Part shown: piece by piece, positions 40,204 through 48,629 of the stretch
Layout of the letters: the number at the start of each line of letters is the position of its first letter
How positions within the stretch are numbered: position 1 is the first letter of the stretch
Origin: KACC-23026 sp963829575
Lineage (GTDB): Bacteria; Bacillota; Bacilli; Bacillales; Sporolactobacillaceae
Assembly: GCA_963829575.1 (NCBI GenBank)
Contig: CAWHJF010000013.1
Coordinates: 372,001-436,000, forward strand
DNA length: 64,000 bases
Direction of reading: 5' to 3'
The notes under the pieces: model-generated
What the model was told of the DNA's origin: nothing
The model's input: the letters and a program-made list of their open reading frames with translations, nothing else
The model's database searches: none
Made by a program: the position numbers and the translations under genes

Positions 40204-43185
40204 ATGGAATCAAACCAAGAGACCATTAAATTTCAAATCGATGACATGGAGGTCGAGGCTCAGAAGGGACAAAAGATCCTCGAAGTCTCGAAGACCCATA
40301 GTGATATGTATATTCCAGGAATTTGTTCCTACCAGCCTGACTTAGGTGTCGGGGCAATCCAAACGTGTGACACCTGTTATGTTGAAGTGAACGGTAAGCT
40401 GGAACGCGCCTGTTCAACGGACATTCAGCCAGGCATGGTTGTTCAAACCCAATCCTCGAAGGTACGCGAAGCGCAAGAAGAAGCGATGTCGCGCATTTTA
40501 AAAAATCATGAGCTTTATTGTACAGTCTGTGATAACAACAACGGGAACTGTGAAATCCACAATACGGCTGAACATCTAAAGATCAACCATCAAAAATACG
40601 CATTCGAATCGAAACCTTATGCCGCTGACCTGTCACATCCGTTTTACCGATATGAACCGGATCAATGTATTTTGTGTGGGATGTGTGTCGAGGCCTGTCA
40701 AGATCTCCAAGTCAGCGAAGTCTTAAGCATTGACTGGGAACGCGATCAGCCTCGGGTCATTTGGGACAATGATGTGCCAATTGATCAATCCTCCTGTGTG
40801 TCTTGTGGGCATTGTGTCACGGTGTGTCCATGTAATGCTTTGATGGAAAAAAATATGTTGGGCGAAGCCGGTTTCATGACGGGCATTCCAAACGATGTGC
40901 TTGAACCAATGATCGACATTACAAAAGAAGTCGAACCTGGTTATGAGCAAATTTTCACTATCTCAAATATTGAATCCTCGATGCGCGAAGACCGCATTAA
41001 AAAGACCAAAACCGTTTGTACATATTGTGGAGTTGGATGCAGCTTTGAAGTTTGGACTAAGGATCGGAAAATTTTAAAAGTGCAGCCTCAAGAAGAGGGT
41101 CCAGTGAATGGCGTATCAACTTGTGTTAAGGGTAAATTCGGTTGGGATTTTGTGAACAGTCCTGAACGGATTACGACGCCTATGATTCGTCAAGGTGATG
41201 AATTTGTTGAAGCCACTTGGGAAGAAGCTTTAGAACTCATAAGTGGAAAACTGAGAGATATTAAAGATACCCACGGACCCGATTCGCTTGGTTTTATCGC
41301 GTCGTCAAAATGTACCAATGAGGAAAATTATTTGTTCCAAAAATTAGCGCGCGGGGTCATTGGAACGAATAACGTGGATAACTGCTCGAGATATTGCCAG
41401 ACACCGGCCTCAACCGGTTTGATGAGAACCGTTGGTATCGGCGGTGATTCGGGTACTATTCGTGATATTGCGGGTGCTGGTTTAGTCATTGTCGTCGGAG
41501 CAAACCCAGCGGAATCCCATCCAGTTTTATCCACTCGTGTTCGCCGGGCTCACAAATTACATGGTCAGAAATTAATCGTCGCGGATCTACGAAACCATGA
41601 TTTGGCGAGACGCGCCGATCTCCATGTGCATCCAAAGCCATCGACGGATTTGATTTGGTTAAATGCCGTTGCTAAATACATCATTGACCAAGGATGGCAG
41701 GATCAAAAAATGATCGATGAGCGGATGGTCGGTTACGATGAATTTCTTAAATCGCTTGAAAAATACACACTCGAGTATGCGGAAGAGATGACAGGCATCT
41801 CCAAAGATGAACTGATTCAAATCGCAACCACCATTCATGAAACGGACGGAACGTGTATCTTATGGGCCATGGGTGTGACTCAACACATGGGCGGAACAGA
41901 TACGAGTACGGCAATCTCGAATTTACTCTTAATTAGTGGTAATTTTGGACGTCCAAATGCTGGCGCCTATCCGTTGCGTGGTCATAACAATGTACAAGGA
42001 GCGAGTGATTTCGGTACGATGCCGACCTTCTTACCGGGGTATCAACCAGTCGAAGATGATGGAATTCGCAATAAGTTTGAAAAGGCTTGGAAAACAACGC
42101 TTCCTAAACGTCCAGGTCTTAACAACCATCAGATTGTTGAAGCCATACAGGATGATCGAATAAAGGGTATGTATCTTTTTGGAGAAGATATGGGGCTTGT
42201 GGATTCCAATATTAACCATGTTCATAATTCTTTTGAAAAACTGGAGTTCTTTGTTGTCCAAGATGTCTTTTTCTCTCAAACCGCTCAATTTGCGGATGTG
42301 ATCCTTCCTGCTGCGCCTAGCCTTGAAAAAGACGGAACATTTACGAACACTGAGCGTCGGATTCAGCGTTTGTATCAAGTCTTTGAACCACTGGGTGACA
42401 GCAAGCCGGATTGGGAGATTTTCCAAGAGATTGCCAATCGTCTAGGTGCAATGTGGACGTATCACCACCCATCAGAAATTATGGATGAAGCGGCCGCCCT
42501 TACACCTAAATTTGCAGGTGTTTCTTATGATCGTCTTGAAAACTGGAAGAGTCTCATCTGGCCAGTCGCGGAAGATGGAACGGATACCCCACTCCTTTAT
42601 GAGGACAAGTTTGGTTTCCCAGATGGAAAAGCAAGACTGGTTCCAGTTGACTGGACGCCACCATTTGAAGCGGGAGAAGAGTATGATCTTCATCTTAACA
42701 ATGGCCGCCTTCTTGAACACTTCCATGAGGGCAATATGACGTATCGCTCAGAAGGGATCACGCATATGGTCCCAGGACCATGGCTCGAAGTATCGCCTGA
42801 ACTCTCGGCAGAGCGCGGGATCAAGACCGGTGCCCTTGTACGCCTAGAGTCACCATATGGAAAAGTCAAAATTAGAGTTTGGGTAACCGATCATGTCAAA
42901 GGTAATGAGCTCTATTTGCCGATGAACACAATGGACAGCGAGTCCGCAGTTAATAAATTGACAAGTAGTTACCATGACAAAATTACGCATACGCCGAACT
43001 ATAAAGAGATGAGTGTTAAGATGACTGTTCTTGAGCCGGACGGAGCGTCCCCAATCCCTGAACACAACCATCGATTTGGAAATCCTCAACCTCATATAAG
43101 TGTTGAAGTTGAGAAAAAGTGGAATCGCCAAGATTTCTTATCCATTCCAGAGTTCATTGAGAAAGAAGGATACCACAATGGCTAA
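40204..43185 (+). CDS. fdhF: Formate dehydrogenase alpha subunit (Cys type, with N-terminal Fe-S domains)
   Basis: 993 residues; ATG 40204 after GAAGGTGAGG. Order: 2Fe-2S ferredoxin domain (about 5-80, Cys in GICSYQ...CDTC...C), a His/Cys segment (about 100-140) and two 4Fe-4S clusters (CILCGMCVEAC near 159 and CVSCGHCVTVC near 200). The molybdopterin domain begins at TVCTYCGVGC (near 275). The active-site residue is cysteine (NCSRYCQTPA, near 398), not selenocysteine. This matches B. subtilis YjgC/YrhE. It oxidises formate to CO2; the electron acceptor is unknown. A DUF1641 partner overlaps its 3' end. Confidence 0.93.
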   Translation: MESNQETIKFQIDDMEVEAQKGQKILEVSKTHSDMYIPGICSYQPDLGVGAIQTCDTCYVEVNGKLERACSTDIQPGMVVQTQSSKVREAQEEAMSRILKNHELYCTVCDNNNGNCEIHNTAEHLKINHQKYAFESKPYAADLSHPFYRYEPDQCILCGMCVEACQDLQVSEVLSIDWERDQPRVIWDNDVPIDQSSCVSCGHCVTVCPCNALMEKNMLGEAGFMTGIPNDVLEPMIDITKEVEPGYEQIFTISNIESSMREDRIKKTKTVCTYCGVGCSFEVWTKDRKILKVQPQEEGPVNGVSTCVKGKFGWDFVNSPERITTPMIRQGDEFVEATWEEALELISGKLRDIKDTHGPDSLGFIASSKCTNEENYLFQKLARGVIGTNNVDNCSRYCQTPASTGLMRTVGIGGDSGTIRDIAGAGLVIVVGANPAESHPVLSTRVRRAHKLHGQKLIVADLRNHDLARRADLHVHPKPSTDLIWLNAVAKYIIDQGWQDQKMIDERMVGYDEFLKSLEKYTLEYAEEMTGISKDELIQIATTIHETDGTCILWAMGVTQHMGGTDTSTAISNLLLISGNFGRPNAGAYPLRGHNNVQGASDFGTMPTFLPGYQPVEDDGIRNKFEKAWKTTLPKRPGLNNHQIVEAIQDDRIKGMYLFGEDMGLVDSNINHVHNSFEKLEFFVVQDVFFSQTAQFADVILPAAPSLEKDGTFTNTERRIQRLYQVFEPLGDSKPDWEIFQEIANRLGAMWTYHHPSEIMDEAAALTPKFAGVSYDRLENWKSLIWPVAEDGTDTPLLYEDKFGFPDGKARLVPVDWTPPFEAGEEYDLHLNNGRLLEHFHEGNMTYRSEGITHMVPGPWLEVSPELSAERGIKTGALVRLESPYGKVKIRVWVTDHVKGNELYLPMNTMDSESAVNKLTSSYHDKITHTPNYKEMSVKMTVLEPDGASPIPEHNHRFGNPQPHISVEVEKKWNRQDFLSIPEFIEKEGYHNG

Positions 43186-43687
43186 GGCAATCACGAAAAT
43201 AAATAAACGCGTTCCAGATCCCGTAGAAGAACAGCGCCAGGCGATTGAGCAATTGATTGAAATGACAGCGGACAGCCGAAATGCTCTGTTTGAATTAATG
43301 GAAATTGCGCAACGTCTTGAAGAATTTGGGATGTTGGAAGCCGTTCGGGCAATGTTGAATAAGGGTCACAAAGTCAGCGCCCTCGCCATTCAGGAAATGA
43401 ACAAGCCGGGAACTTACCGGCTTGTTAAAAACATGATTGGCATGGTGGAATTCTTGAGCGCGATGGAACCCGCGGCCACAACAGGTCTTACGAATGGTTT
43501 ATCCAAAGGCATGGAAAAAGCGACCGAGTCTTTACAAAATAAAGAGCAAACCAATGTCTGGGACTTGCTAAAAGTTTTAAAGGATCCAGATATTAATGCC
43601 GCAATGACCGCGGGCCTTAGCTTTTTAAAAGGAATAGGCGAACACCTGCGTGTATCAAGCGCAGAATCAAATGGCGCGCAACAGTGA
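43178..43687 (+). CDS. DUF1641 family partner of formate dehydrogenase (YjgD/YrhD)
   Basis: 169 residues. ATG 43178 lies inside the end of the dehydrogenase gene (8-bp overlap, ATGGCTAA), with AAGAAGGA upstream, so translation is coupled. It is helical, with the DUF1641 core LEEFGMLEAVRAM...MVEFLSAMEP and WDLLKVLKDPDINAAMTAGLSFLKGIGEHL. Such proteins pair with YjgC/YrhE-type dehydrogenases in Bacilli and may be assembly or electron-transfer partners; no activity is established. Confidence 0.9.
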   Translation: MAKAITKINKRVPDPVEEQRQAIEQLIEMTADSRNALFELMEIAQRLEEFGMLEAVRAMLNKGHKVSALAIQEMNKPGTYRLVKNMIGMVEFLSAMEPAATTGLTNGLSKGMEKATESLQNKEQTNVWDLLKVLKDPDINAAMTAGLSFLKGIGEHLRVSSAESNGAQQ

Positions 43688-43707
43688 ATAGAAGATCAAT
43701 CGTGACG

Positions 43708-43864
43708 GAATCGATTAATAACGCGAAAGATTCGATCAAAGTTTTGGATTTATCGATTACGGTGAGTCGATTCGATTAAAATCGCGAGTGATTCGATCAA
43801 AAAGTGTGCGGATTCGATTAAATGGTGCGAGGATTCAATCAATGGTTGCGTTAATTCGATCACC
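43708..43864. repeat. 21-bp repeat array, locus 2 (about eight copies)
   Basis: 12-mers of type GATTCGATYAAA begin at 43708, 43729, 43748 (weak), 43769, 43790, 43811, 43832 and 43853. Five successive starts are exactly 21 bp apart, with a 2-bp slip before 43769. Spacers of nine bases often contain GCG. On the minus strand the period appears as a false heptad peptide (LIESxxx). It fills the gap between the formate dehydrogenase operon and the HMA-like gene. It is the same family as at 8893-8967. Confidence 0.85.
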
Positions 43865-43911
43865 CCTATTAATATTTTGATTATGAAATAAATGGAGCGA
43901 GGTGACCCAAT

Positions 43912-44127
43912 ATGGAGGTTACAAAAGCGATCAAGTTGAGAAGTTTGGATAAAGAAAAAGCCGATGATGTGAGTCGGATTCTTCATGATGTGTGGGGAAT
44001 TCGAGACGTCGAAGTCAACGTGGATACCCATGAAGCGATCGTGTCCTTTAATGAAGATTCCGCATCGCTTCATGATTTTGAACAAGCTTTGTTAGACAGT
44101 GGGTATCACCTGGAAGATACGAAATAA
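43912..44127 (+). CDS. HMA-like small protein without the metal-binding CxxC
   Basis: 71 residues; ATG 43912 after CGAGGTGACC. The sequence folds like a heavy-metal-associated domain: beta-alpha-beta-beta-alpha-beta with VWGIRDVEVNVDTHEAIVSF and LEQ-like FEQALLDSGYHLED. The CxxC loop between strand 1 and helix 1 is replaced by LDKEKADD, so copper binding by the usual site is not possible. It may be a regulatory or structural relative. It is followed 46 bp later by a zinc-ribbon peptide, probably in one transcript. Confidence 0.7.
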   Translation: MEVTKAIKLRSLDKEKADDVSRILHDVWGIRDVEVNVDTHEAIVSFNEDSASLHDFEQALLDSGYHLEDTK

Positions 44128-44173
44128 GAATTTCGGCGTGTAATCGAGAGATTCTATAAAGGAGATATGCAAA

Positions 44174-44284
44174 ATGGCTGCAAGAACCTGTGAAATTTGT
44201 GGTCGAGTCGAAGAACGTGAAGAGGAAGAATTCGATATTTACGATGTGTGCGAAACGTGTACAGAGAATTTGAAACATGATTAA
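44174..44284 (+). CDS. 36-residue zinc-ribbon peptide
   Basis: ATG 44174 follows AAAGGAGATATG. The peptide has two Cys-x-x-Cys knuckles (CEIC at 6-9, CETC at 27-30) separated by an acidic stretch (EEREEEE), the layout of a minimal zinc ribbon. It is same-strand, close behind the HMA-like gene, and followed by a terminator. Function is unknown; such peptides in Bacilli are often uncharacterised. Confidence 0.7.
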   Translation: MAARTCEICGRVEEREEEEFDIYDVCETCTENLKHD

Positions 44285-44292
44285 AATAAAGG

Positions 44293-44328
44293 AAAATCCA
44301 TCCTTCGTTGTGAGGGCTGGATTTTTTG
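44293..44328 (+). terminator. Terminator after the zinc-ribbon gene
   Basis: Stem AAATCCA-CCTTC / GAGGG-TGGATTT with one mismatch, loop near 44307-44311 and six T. Confidence 0.8.
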
Positions 44329-44343
44329 TGGAGAAAGACTTTA

Positions 44344-44570
44344 GTGCTCGAAAAAAGGTGAGCTGAGGCGTAGGGGCACAATCTAGAGGGAGTCAGTGCC
44401 CGTAAACAAAAATGAACTCAGATACGGGAACTGAAAGTCGCTAATCGTTCCCGAAAATGGCCGGCAAAACGCGTACGGGCACGACCGCGTGCGCATAGTG
44501 CCCGAAAATAGCCAAGCTTGCGACGGCGTGGTCTAGTGCCAACAAAAGCCAAGCTGAAGCGCACGGGAGG
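44344..44570. repeat. ~51-bp repeat array with GTGCCCG...CGGGCAC hairpins
   Basis: Units start at 44344 (GTGCTCG), 44396 (GTGCCCG), 44447 (GTTCCCG), 44498 (GTGCCCG) and 44536 (GTGCCAA), at spacings of 52, 51, 51 and 38 bp. Units contain facing arms, for example GT-CCCGTA / TACGGG-AC, so each can form a hairpin. Several have AAAA-x-GCC after the first arm. It is non-coding and occupies the convergent gap between the zinc-ribbon gene and the formate channel. GC content is above its surroundings. Confidence 0.7.
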
Positions 44571-44583
44571 ATATGGCCACCAC

Positions 44584-44616
44584 CCAAAAAGCCCTCCACA
44601 AGGGAGGGCTTTTAGC
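44584..44616 (-). terminator. Terminator of the formate/nitrite channel gene
   Basis: 11-bp stem AAAAGCCCTCC / GGGAGGGCTTTT (44587-44597 with 44602-44613), symmetrical. On the minus strand it ends in TTTTT, 20 bases beyond the stop codon. Confidence 0.85.
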
Positions 44617-44634
44617 CAATGCTTATAAAGTTGG

Positions 44635-45414
44635 TTATTCTTTGGCTCCTCTTAGATAAGTGATCCAATAGATGAGCCCAACAAATATGGCACCACCGAC
44701 AATGTTTCCAAGGAGTACAGGGAAAAAGTTGGCGAAGTAATTACCCCAGGTCGCATGGCCGGAGAAAATGGCGGCTGGAATGACAAACATATTGGCGACA
44801 ACGTGTTGAAATCCAATGGCGACAAAGGCCATAATTGGAAACCAGATCCCAAAGATTTTTCCGATCACGTCGTCTGCTCCATAAGCCAACCAAACGGCCA
44901 AACAAACGAGCCAGTTACACCCAATAGCCGAAACGAAAGTTGGCCACCAAGGTTCTCCTGCCTTAGCTTGGGCAATAGCAACCGTTTTATCCAAAAATGG
45001 TGCGGCTTCCGTTAGTCCGACAACATGTCCAAAGAAATAGGCGACAAAAATAGAGCCAATAAAGTTACTAATAAGCACCCAAAACCAGTTATTAATGAGT
45101 TTTCCAAAGCCAATTTTTTTGGAATACCAGGCCATTGCTACAGCCATCATGTTTCCTGTTAAGAGTTCACCGCCTGCGATTACAACGAGCACCAGACCAA
45201 CAGGGAAGACGGCACCTCCAATGAAAGATGGAAGCGCCCCCCATATGTTGGCGGGCATACCAGCGGTTACTCGAATATCAAGAAGGAATCCAAATGCGAT
45301 AAAAGCCCCAGCCAAAAAGCCAAGTAAGACTTGATTTAAGATTGGCATGTTGGCTTTTTTAATCCCATTTTCAACCGTTTTATGGGCAATTTCATGTGGT
45401 GCTAAAAAAGACAT
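44635..45414 (-). CDS. Formate/nitrite transporter family channel (FocA/YrhG-like)
   Basis: 259 residues with six membrane helices; ATG 45414 behind GGAGTGTG. FNT features: LGFLAGAFIAFGFLLDI in helix 1, GGELLTGNMM in helix 2, the broken helix around GCNWLVCLAVWLAYGADD, and GFQHVVANMFVIPA with the central His of the pore. Pentameric FNT channels pass formate, nitrite or similar anions. Placement 1.4 kb from a formate dehydrogenase suggests formate, and B. subtilis YrhG likewise lies near yrhE-yrhD. Confidence 0.92.
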   Translation of the reverse strand: MSFLAPHEIAHKTVENGIKKANMPILNQVLLGFLAGAFIAFGFLLDIRVTAGMPANIWGALPSFIGGAVFPVGLVLVVIAGGELLTGNMMAVAMAWYSKKIGFGKLINNWFWVLISNFIGSIFVAYFFGHVVGLTEAAPFLDKTVAIAQAKAGEPWWPTFVSAIGCNWLVCLAVWLAYGADDVIGKIFGIWFPIMAFVAIGFQHVVANMFVIPAAIFSGHATWGNYFANFFPVLLGNIVGGAIFVGLIYWITYLRGAKE

Positions 45415-45557
45415 TTCTGAATCACACTCCTTTGTTGTAGTTTTTAATACAAGTGTGCTTTTTATTCAAAAAAGGAACGATGCCTGTTCTATTTTTAATT
45501 TTCTCACCATATGTTTGGAAATAGGACATCAGTTCACATTGGAAAAGGGGGATTACC

Positions 45558-46394
45558 TTGGTTTATCGCTTACTCGCATTGGACATCGACGGCACCCTTT
45601 TAAAGAGCAACCATCGATTGGATCGTACAACAAAAGAAGCTATTGCATTTGCAAAAGAAAAAGGCGCAATTGTGACGCTAGTAACAGAACGCCATTTTCA
45701 TTCCGCAGCAAAAGTTGCAAAAGCCCTAAAACTGACTCACCCGATTGTGACACATAATGGGGCGTTTATCTCAACGACAATTGATGAACCGATTCATACT
45801 AATAAAATTGGTCATGACGTGTTGCTTCAACTGGTTGAGTTCCTAGAGACATACAATTGCAGAATTCGTTTGGCTCACGAACGATTATCCGTTAGCAACC
45901 GACCCAAACAGAAAAATCTGATCGCGAAAATGACGGTCGGGATGAGCGAACCGCTATTCTATCCGGTTACGTATGTGAATTCTCTAAGCAGTTATCTTCG
46001 TGAAAATGAGGATGATGCGGCGGAAGTTGAAGTGGAATTATATAATGATAATATGGAGGAAGTCATACAGGCTATGGAGGATTTCTTCCCATCCCTTCAA
46101 GTTAATCAGGAGAATGAGTCCACCCTACTCTTGACGAATCATGGCGCAACGAAATGGGGCGGCTTAAGTTATCTCTGCAGTCGTCTTGGCGTCCCAGCTC
46201 ATCAAGTGGTTGTTGTGGGCAACGATCAAAACGATTTGGAAATGATCCAAAAGGCGGGGCTCGGTGTCGCTATGCAAAATGCCCCTAAAGAGGTTCGTGA
46301 AAAAGCAGACTGGGTGACACGTTCAAATGATATGGATGGCGTGGCCTATGTCGTTCGCGAAGTGTTCCGAAAGCAAATGAAAACTTATGTGTAA
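45558..46394 (+). CDS. Cof-type HAD hydrolase
   Basis: 278 residues starting at TTG 45558, after AAAAGGGGG. HAD motifs: LLALDIDGTLL (motif I, Asp nucleophile near 9), a Thr-containing motif II (TLVTERH), Lys near 198-201 (TKWGG) and VVGNDQNDLEMI (motif IV). The large C2-type cap marks the Cof subfamily, which dephosphorylates small sugar phosphates, FMN or PLP. The usual N in GDGxND is conserved as GNDQND. Substrate unknown. Monocistronic with terminator. Confidence 0.9.
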   Translation: MVYRLLALDIDGTLLKSNHRLDRTTKEAIAFAKEKGAIVTLVTERHFHSAAKVAKALKLTHPIVTHNGAFISTTIDEPIHTNKIGHDVLLQLVEFLETYNCRIRLAHERLSVSNRPKQKNLIAKMTVGMSEPLFYPVTYVNSLSSYLRENEDDAAEVEVELYNDNMEEVIQAMEDFFPSLQVNQENESTLLLTNHGATKWGGLSYLCSRLGVPAHQVVVVGNDQNDLEMIQKAGLGVAMQNAPKEVREKADWVTRSNDMDGVAYVVREVFRKQMKTYV

Positions 46395-46423
46395 GTGCTC
46401 AATGCTCTTTTAATATTCCTATT

Positions 46424-46456
46424 AAAAAAGCCTTCTCTAAAGTGAGAAGGCTTTTT
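46424..46456 (+). terminator. Terminator after the HAD hydrolase gene
   Basis: 12-bp stem AAAAAGCCTTCTC / GAGAAGGCTTTTT with a 6-base loop; nearly symmetrical. Confidence 0.88.
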
Positions 46457-46532
46457 AGTAGGGGTGATTCTGATAACCACTGAGATGTCCGTTCACAAAA
46501 GAGAGGTGGACATCTCTTTAAAAAGCATTTAC

Positions 46533-46718
46533 TTAACGGTGAAACGAAACCAGTTTTCCAGCCGGTGAGGTGACTCGGCTTGTTTTTTCTGAGAGACCGA
46601 GATCAACCAATTTGGATTCTCCAACAAAACGGGCTTGTTGATCATCTGGCGCTTCAAATTGTTCATCTAAAAGTTTGGAGCCGTCTTTTTCGTAAACGGT
46701 TAAGGCGTACATCGCCAT
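46533..46718 (-). CDS. YhzD-like small protein
   Basis: 61 residues from ATG 46718, with GGAGGGG nine bases upstream. The sequence MAMYALTVYEKDGSKLLDEQFEA...EKTSRVTSPAGKLVSFHR matches the YhzD family pattern (beta-alpha-beta with the C-terminal TSPxGKLxxFHR). Function unknown. Lone minus-strand gene between the HAD phosphatase and the acyl-CoA synthetase. Confidence 0.72.
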   Translation of the reverse strand: MAMYALTVYEKDGSKLLDEQFEAPDDQQARFVGESKLVDLGLSEKTSRVTSPAGKLVSFHR

Positions 46719-46821
46719 TATATATCCCCTCCTCATTCATTTTTACAGCACTTTAAGAAAGAAATCAAAAAAATGGAAGAAAGTACTCGCAATTATATGT
46801 AGGAATATTTATAATAAAAAG

Positions 46822-46840
46822 TATAATGTAAGCGCTTTTA
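46822..46840 (+). promoter_or_regulatory. cre-like CcpA site overlapping a -10 element
   Basis: TGTAAGCGCTTTTA (46827-46840) fits the CcpA cre consensus with about one mismatch and begins at the last base of a TATAAT (46822-46827). No good -35 is seen. If real, glucose would repress the acyl-CoA synthetase gene 90 bp downstream. Confidence 0.6.
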
Positions 46841-46929
46841 AAAGAAAAGTCAAAATGGAAAATGTACAAGAAATTGTCACGGACTTCAAAGGGAGTATTA
46901 AATATTAGTGGGAAAAGGAGACTTTAGGA

Positions 46930-48573
46930 ATGGAAACGGTCCAAAAACCTTGGTTAAAATTGTATGATGAAACAATTGAGAAGAATTTAGTGGCTTCTGG
47001 TGAGACGATGAATGATTTGTTTGAACAAGCAGTTCAGAAGTTCTCAAAAGATCCGGCGCTGACTTTTTATAATCACACCATTACGTATGAACAATTTCAT
47101 ACTGTTGTTGAGAACTATGCGTCGGCCTTATATAAAGCAGGGTTTCAAAAAGGCGATCGTTTGGCGGTTATGCTTCCAAATTCGCCACATACTTTTTTCT
47201 CTCTCTTTGCTGCGTTTCGATTGGGCGGGATCGTTGTTCAAGTGAATCCAATGTACGTGGAACGGGAAATCGAACATGTTTTGAAAGATTCTGGGGCAGA
47301 GTGGATGATTGCCCTTGACGCCTTTTATCCTAAAATTACGTCCGTTAAGTCCAAAACGTCTCTTAAATCTGTGCTTGTCGTTTCCTTTAGTGACAATGCC
47401 AATCTACCCATCGAGGAAGGGGATTGGACGTTTGATCATTTTGTAGCCTCTGGAGAAGAAATAGTGCCTAAAGTGGAAGTGAATGCATTAGAAGATGTTG
47501 CCGTCCTTCAATACACGGGTGGAACAACTGGTGTATCCAAAGGGGTCATGTTAACCCATGCCAATCTTCGCTCTAATGTCGAACAGGTCTATGAATTTTC
47601 TTTTAAAACGCTTGACTATCCTTATAATCCAAAGATCATGACGGTTCTGCCTCTTTTCCATATTTATGGTTTGACCTGTAATGCGTTCCAAGGGATTCGA
47701 ATCGGTGCGAATCAAATTATCCTGCCGAAGTTTGAACCGCAAGAAATTATGGAAACGATTACAAGACATAAACCGTTCTCATTCTCTGGGGTCCCAACTA
47801 TGTACGTGGCCTTGAACAGCCAACAGGATCTTGAAGAAAGTGGTCTTTCGGAAGTTGAGTTTTATAATAGCGGCGGTGCGGCGATGCCCGTCCAACAACT
47901 TCATCTGTTTGAAAAACGAACAGGACGTCATCTGTTTGAGGGCTACGGTTTGTCTGAATGTTCGCCGGTTACTCACAACAATCCTGTTTTTGCAGAACGC
48001 CGTGTGGGGTCAATTGGCCTTCCGCTTCCTGGAACGACTGCAGGGATTGTGAGAGACGGTGAGGATGGCTTGGAATTTTTACCACCAGGAGAAGTTGGCG
48101 AATTAGCGATTAAGGGTCCCCAGGTAATGAAGGGGTATTGGGGCCGGGCGGAAGCCACAGCCAATGTGTTAAAAGAGGGCTGGTTATTGACGGGTGACCT
48201 CGCTCGAATGGATGAGGAGGGTTACTTTTATATCGCGGATCGGAAAAAGGATATGATTATTGCGAGCGGTTACAATGTGTATCCAAGAGAAATTGAAGAA
48301 GTGCTTTACGAGCATCCTGCTGTTCAAGAAACCATTGTTGTGGGCGTCCCACATGATTATCGCGGGGAAACCGTTAAAGCGTTCGTGACTTTGAAACAGG
48401 GTGAAACCATTTCTGAGGAAGATTTGATTGCTTTTTCCAAGGAACATCTTGCCCCGTATAAAGTCCCTAAATTAGTTGAATTTCGCGATGAACTTCCGAA
48501 ATCGGCCGTAGGTAAACTATTAAGACGTGAATTGCGTGATGAGGAACGAGCAAAGATTAAAACGATTCAATAA
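46930..48573 (+). CDS. Long-chain fatty acid-CoA ligase
   Basis: 547 residues; ATG 46930 with AAAAGGAGAC upstream. Acyl-adenylate synthetase motifs: the P-loop YTGGTTGVSKGVMLTH (about 195-210), YGLSECSPV (about 341), LTGDLARMDEEGYF (about 421), the linker RKKDMI, and the catalytic Lys in PKSAVGKLLRRELR near the C-terminus (about 523). It activates fatty acids to acyl-CoA for degradation. Within 3 kb lie an SDR and the glyoxylate shunt genes, and a cre-like site lies upstream. This supports a fatty-acid catabolic role (LcfA/LcfB-like). Confidence 0.9.
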   Translation: METVQKPWLKLYDETIEKNLVASGETMNDLFEQAVQKFSKDPALTFYNHTITYEQFHTVVENYASALYKAGFQKGDRLAVMLPNSPHTFFSLFAAFRLGGIVVQVNPMYVEREIEHVLKDSGAEWMIALDAFYPKITSVKSKTSLKSVLVVSFSDNANLPIEEGDWTFDHFVASGEEIVPKVEVNALEDVAVLQYTGGTTGVSKGVMLTHANLRSNVEQVYEFSFKTLDYPYNPKIMTVLPLFHIYGLTCNAFQGIRIGANQIILPKFEPQEIMETITRHKPFSFSGVPTMYVALNSQQDLEESGLSEVEFYNSGGAAMPVQQLHLFEKRTGRHLFEGYGLSECSPVTHNNPVFAERRVGSIGLPLPGTTAGIVRDGEDGLEFLPPGEVGELAIKGPQVMKGYWGRAEATANVLKEGWLLTGDLARMDEEGYFYIADRKKDMIIASGYNVYPREIEEVLYEHPAVQETIVVGVPHDYRGETVKAFVTLKQGETISEEDLIAFSKEHLAPYKVPKLVEFRDELPKSAVGKLLRRELRDEERAKIKTIQ

Positions 48574-48629
48574 TTAATCCTAATCTTATATCAAAATAAA
48601 AAATACAAAATACATCTTGAGGTGATCGA

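Noticed and set aside
43750..44085. Minus-strand ORF with heptad-like LIESxxx repeats
   Set aside because: The heptads are a translation artefact of the 21-bp intergenic repeat, the rest is antisense to the HMA-like gene, and there is no ribosome site.
44344..44570. CRISPR array
   Set aside because: Units are diverged, the 'repeats' are about 7-11 bp, unit length varies and no cas genes are nearby; hairpin repeat array fits better.
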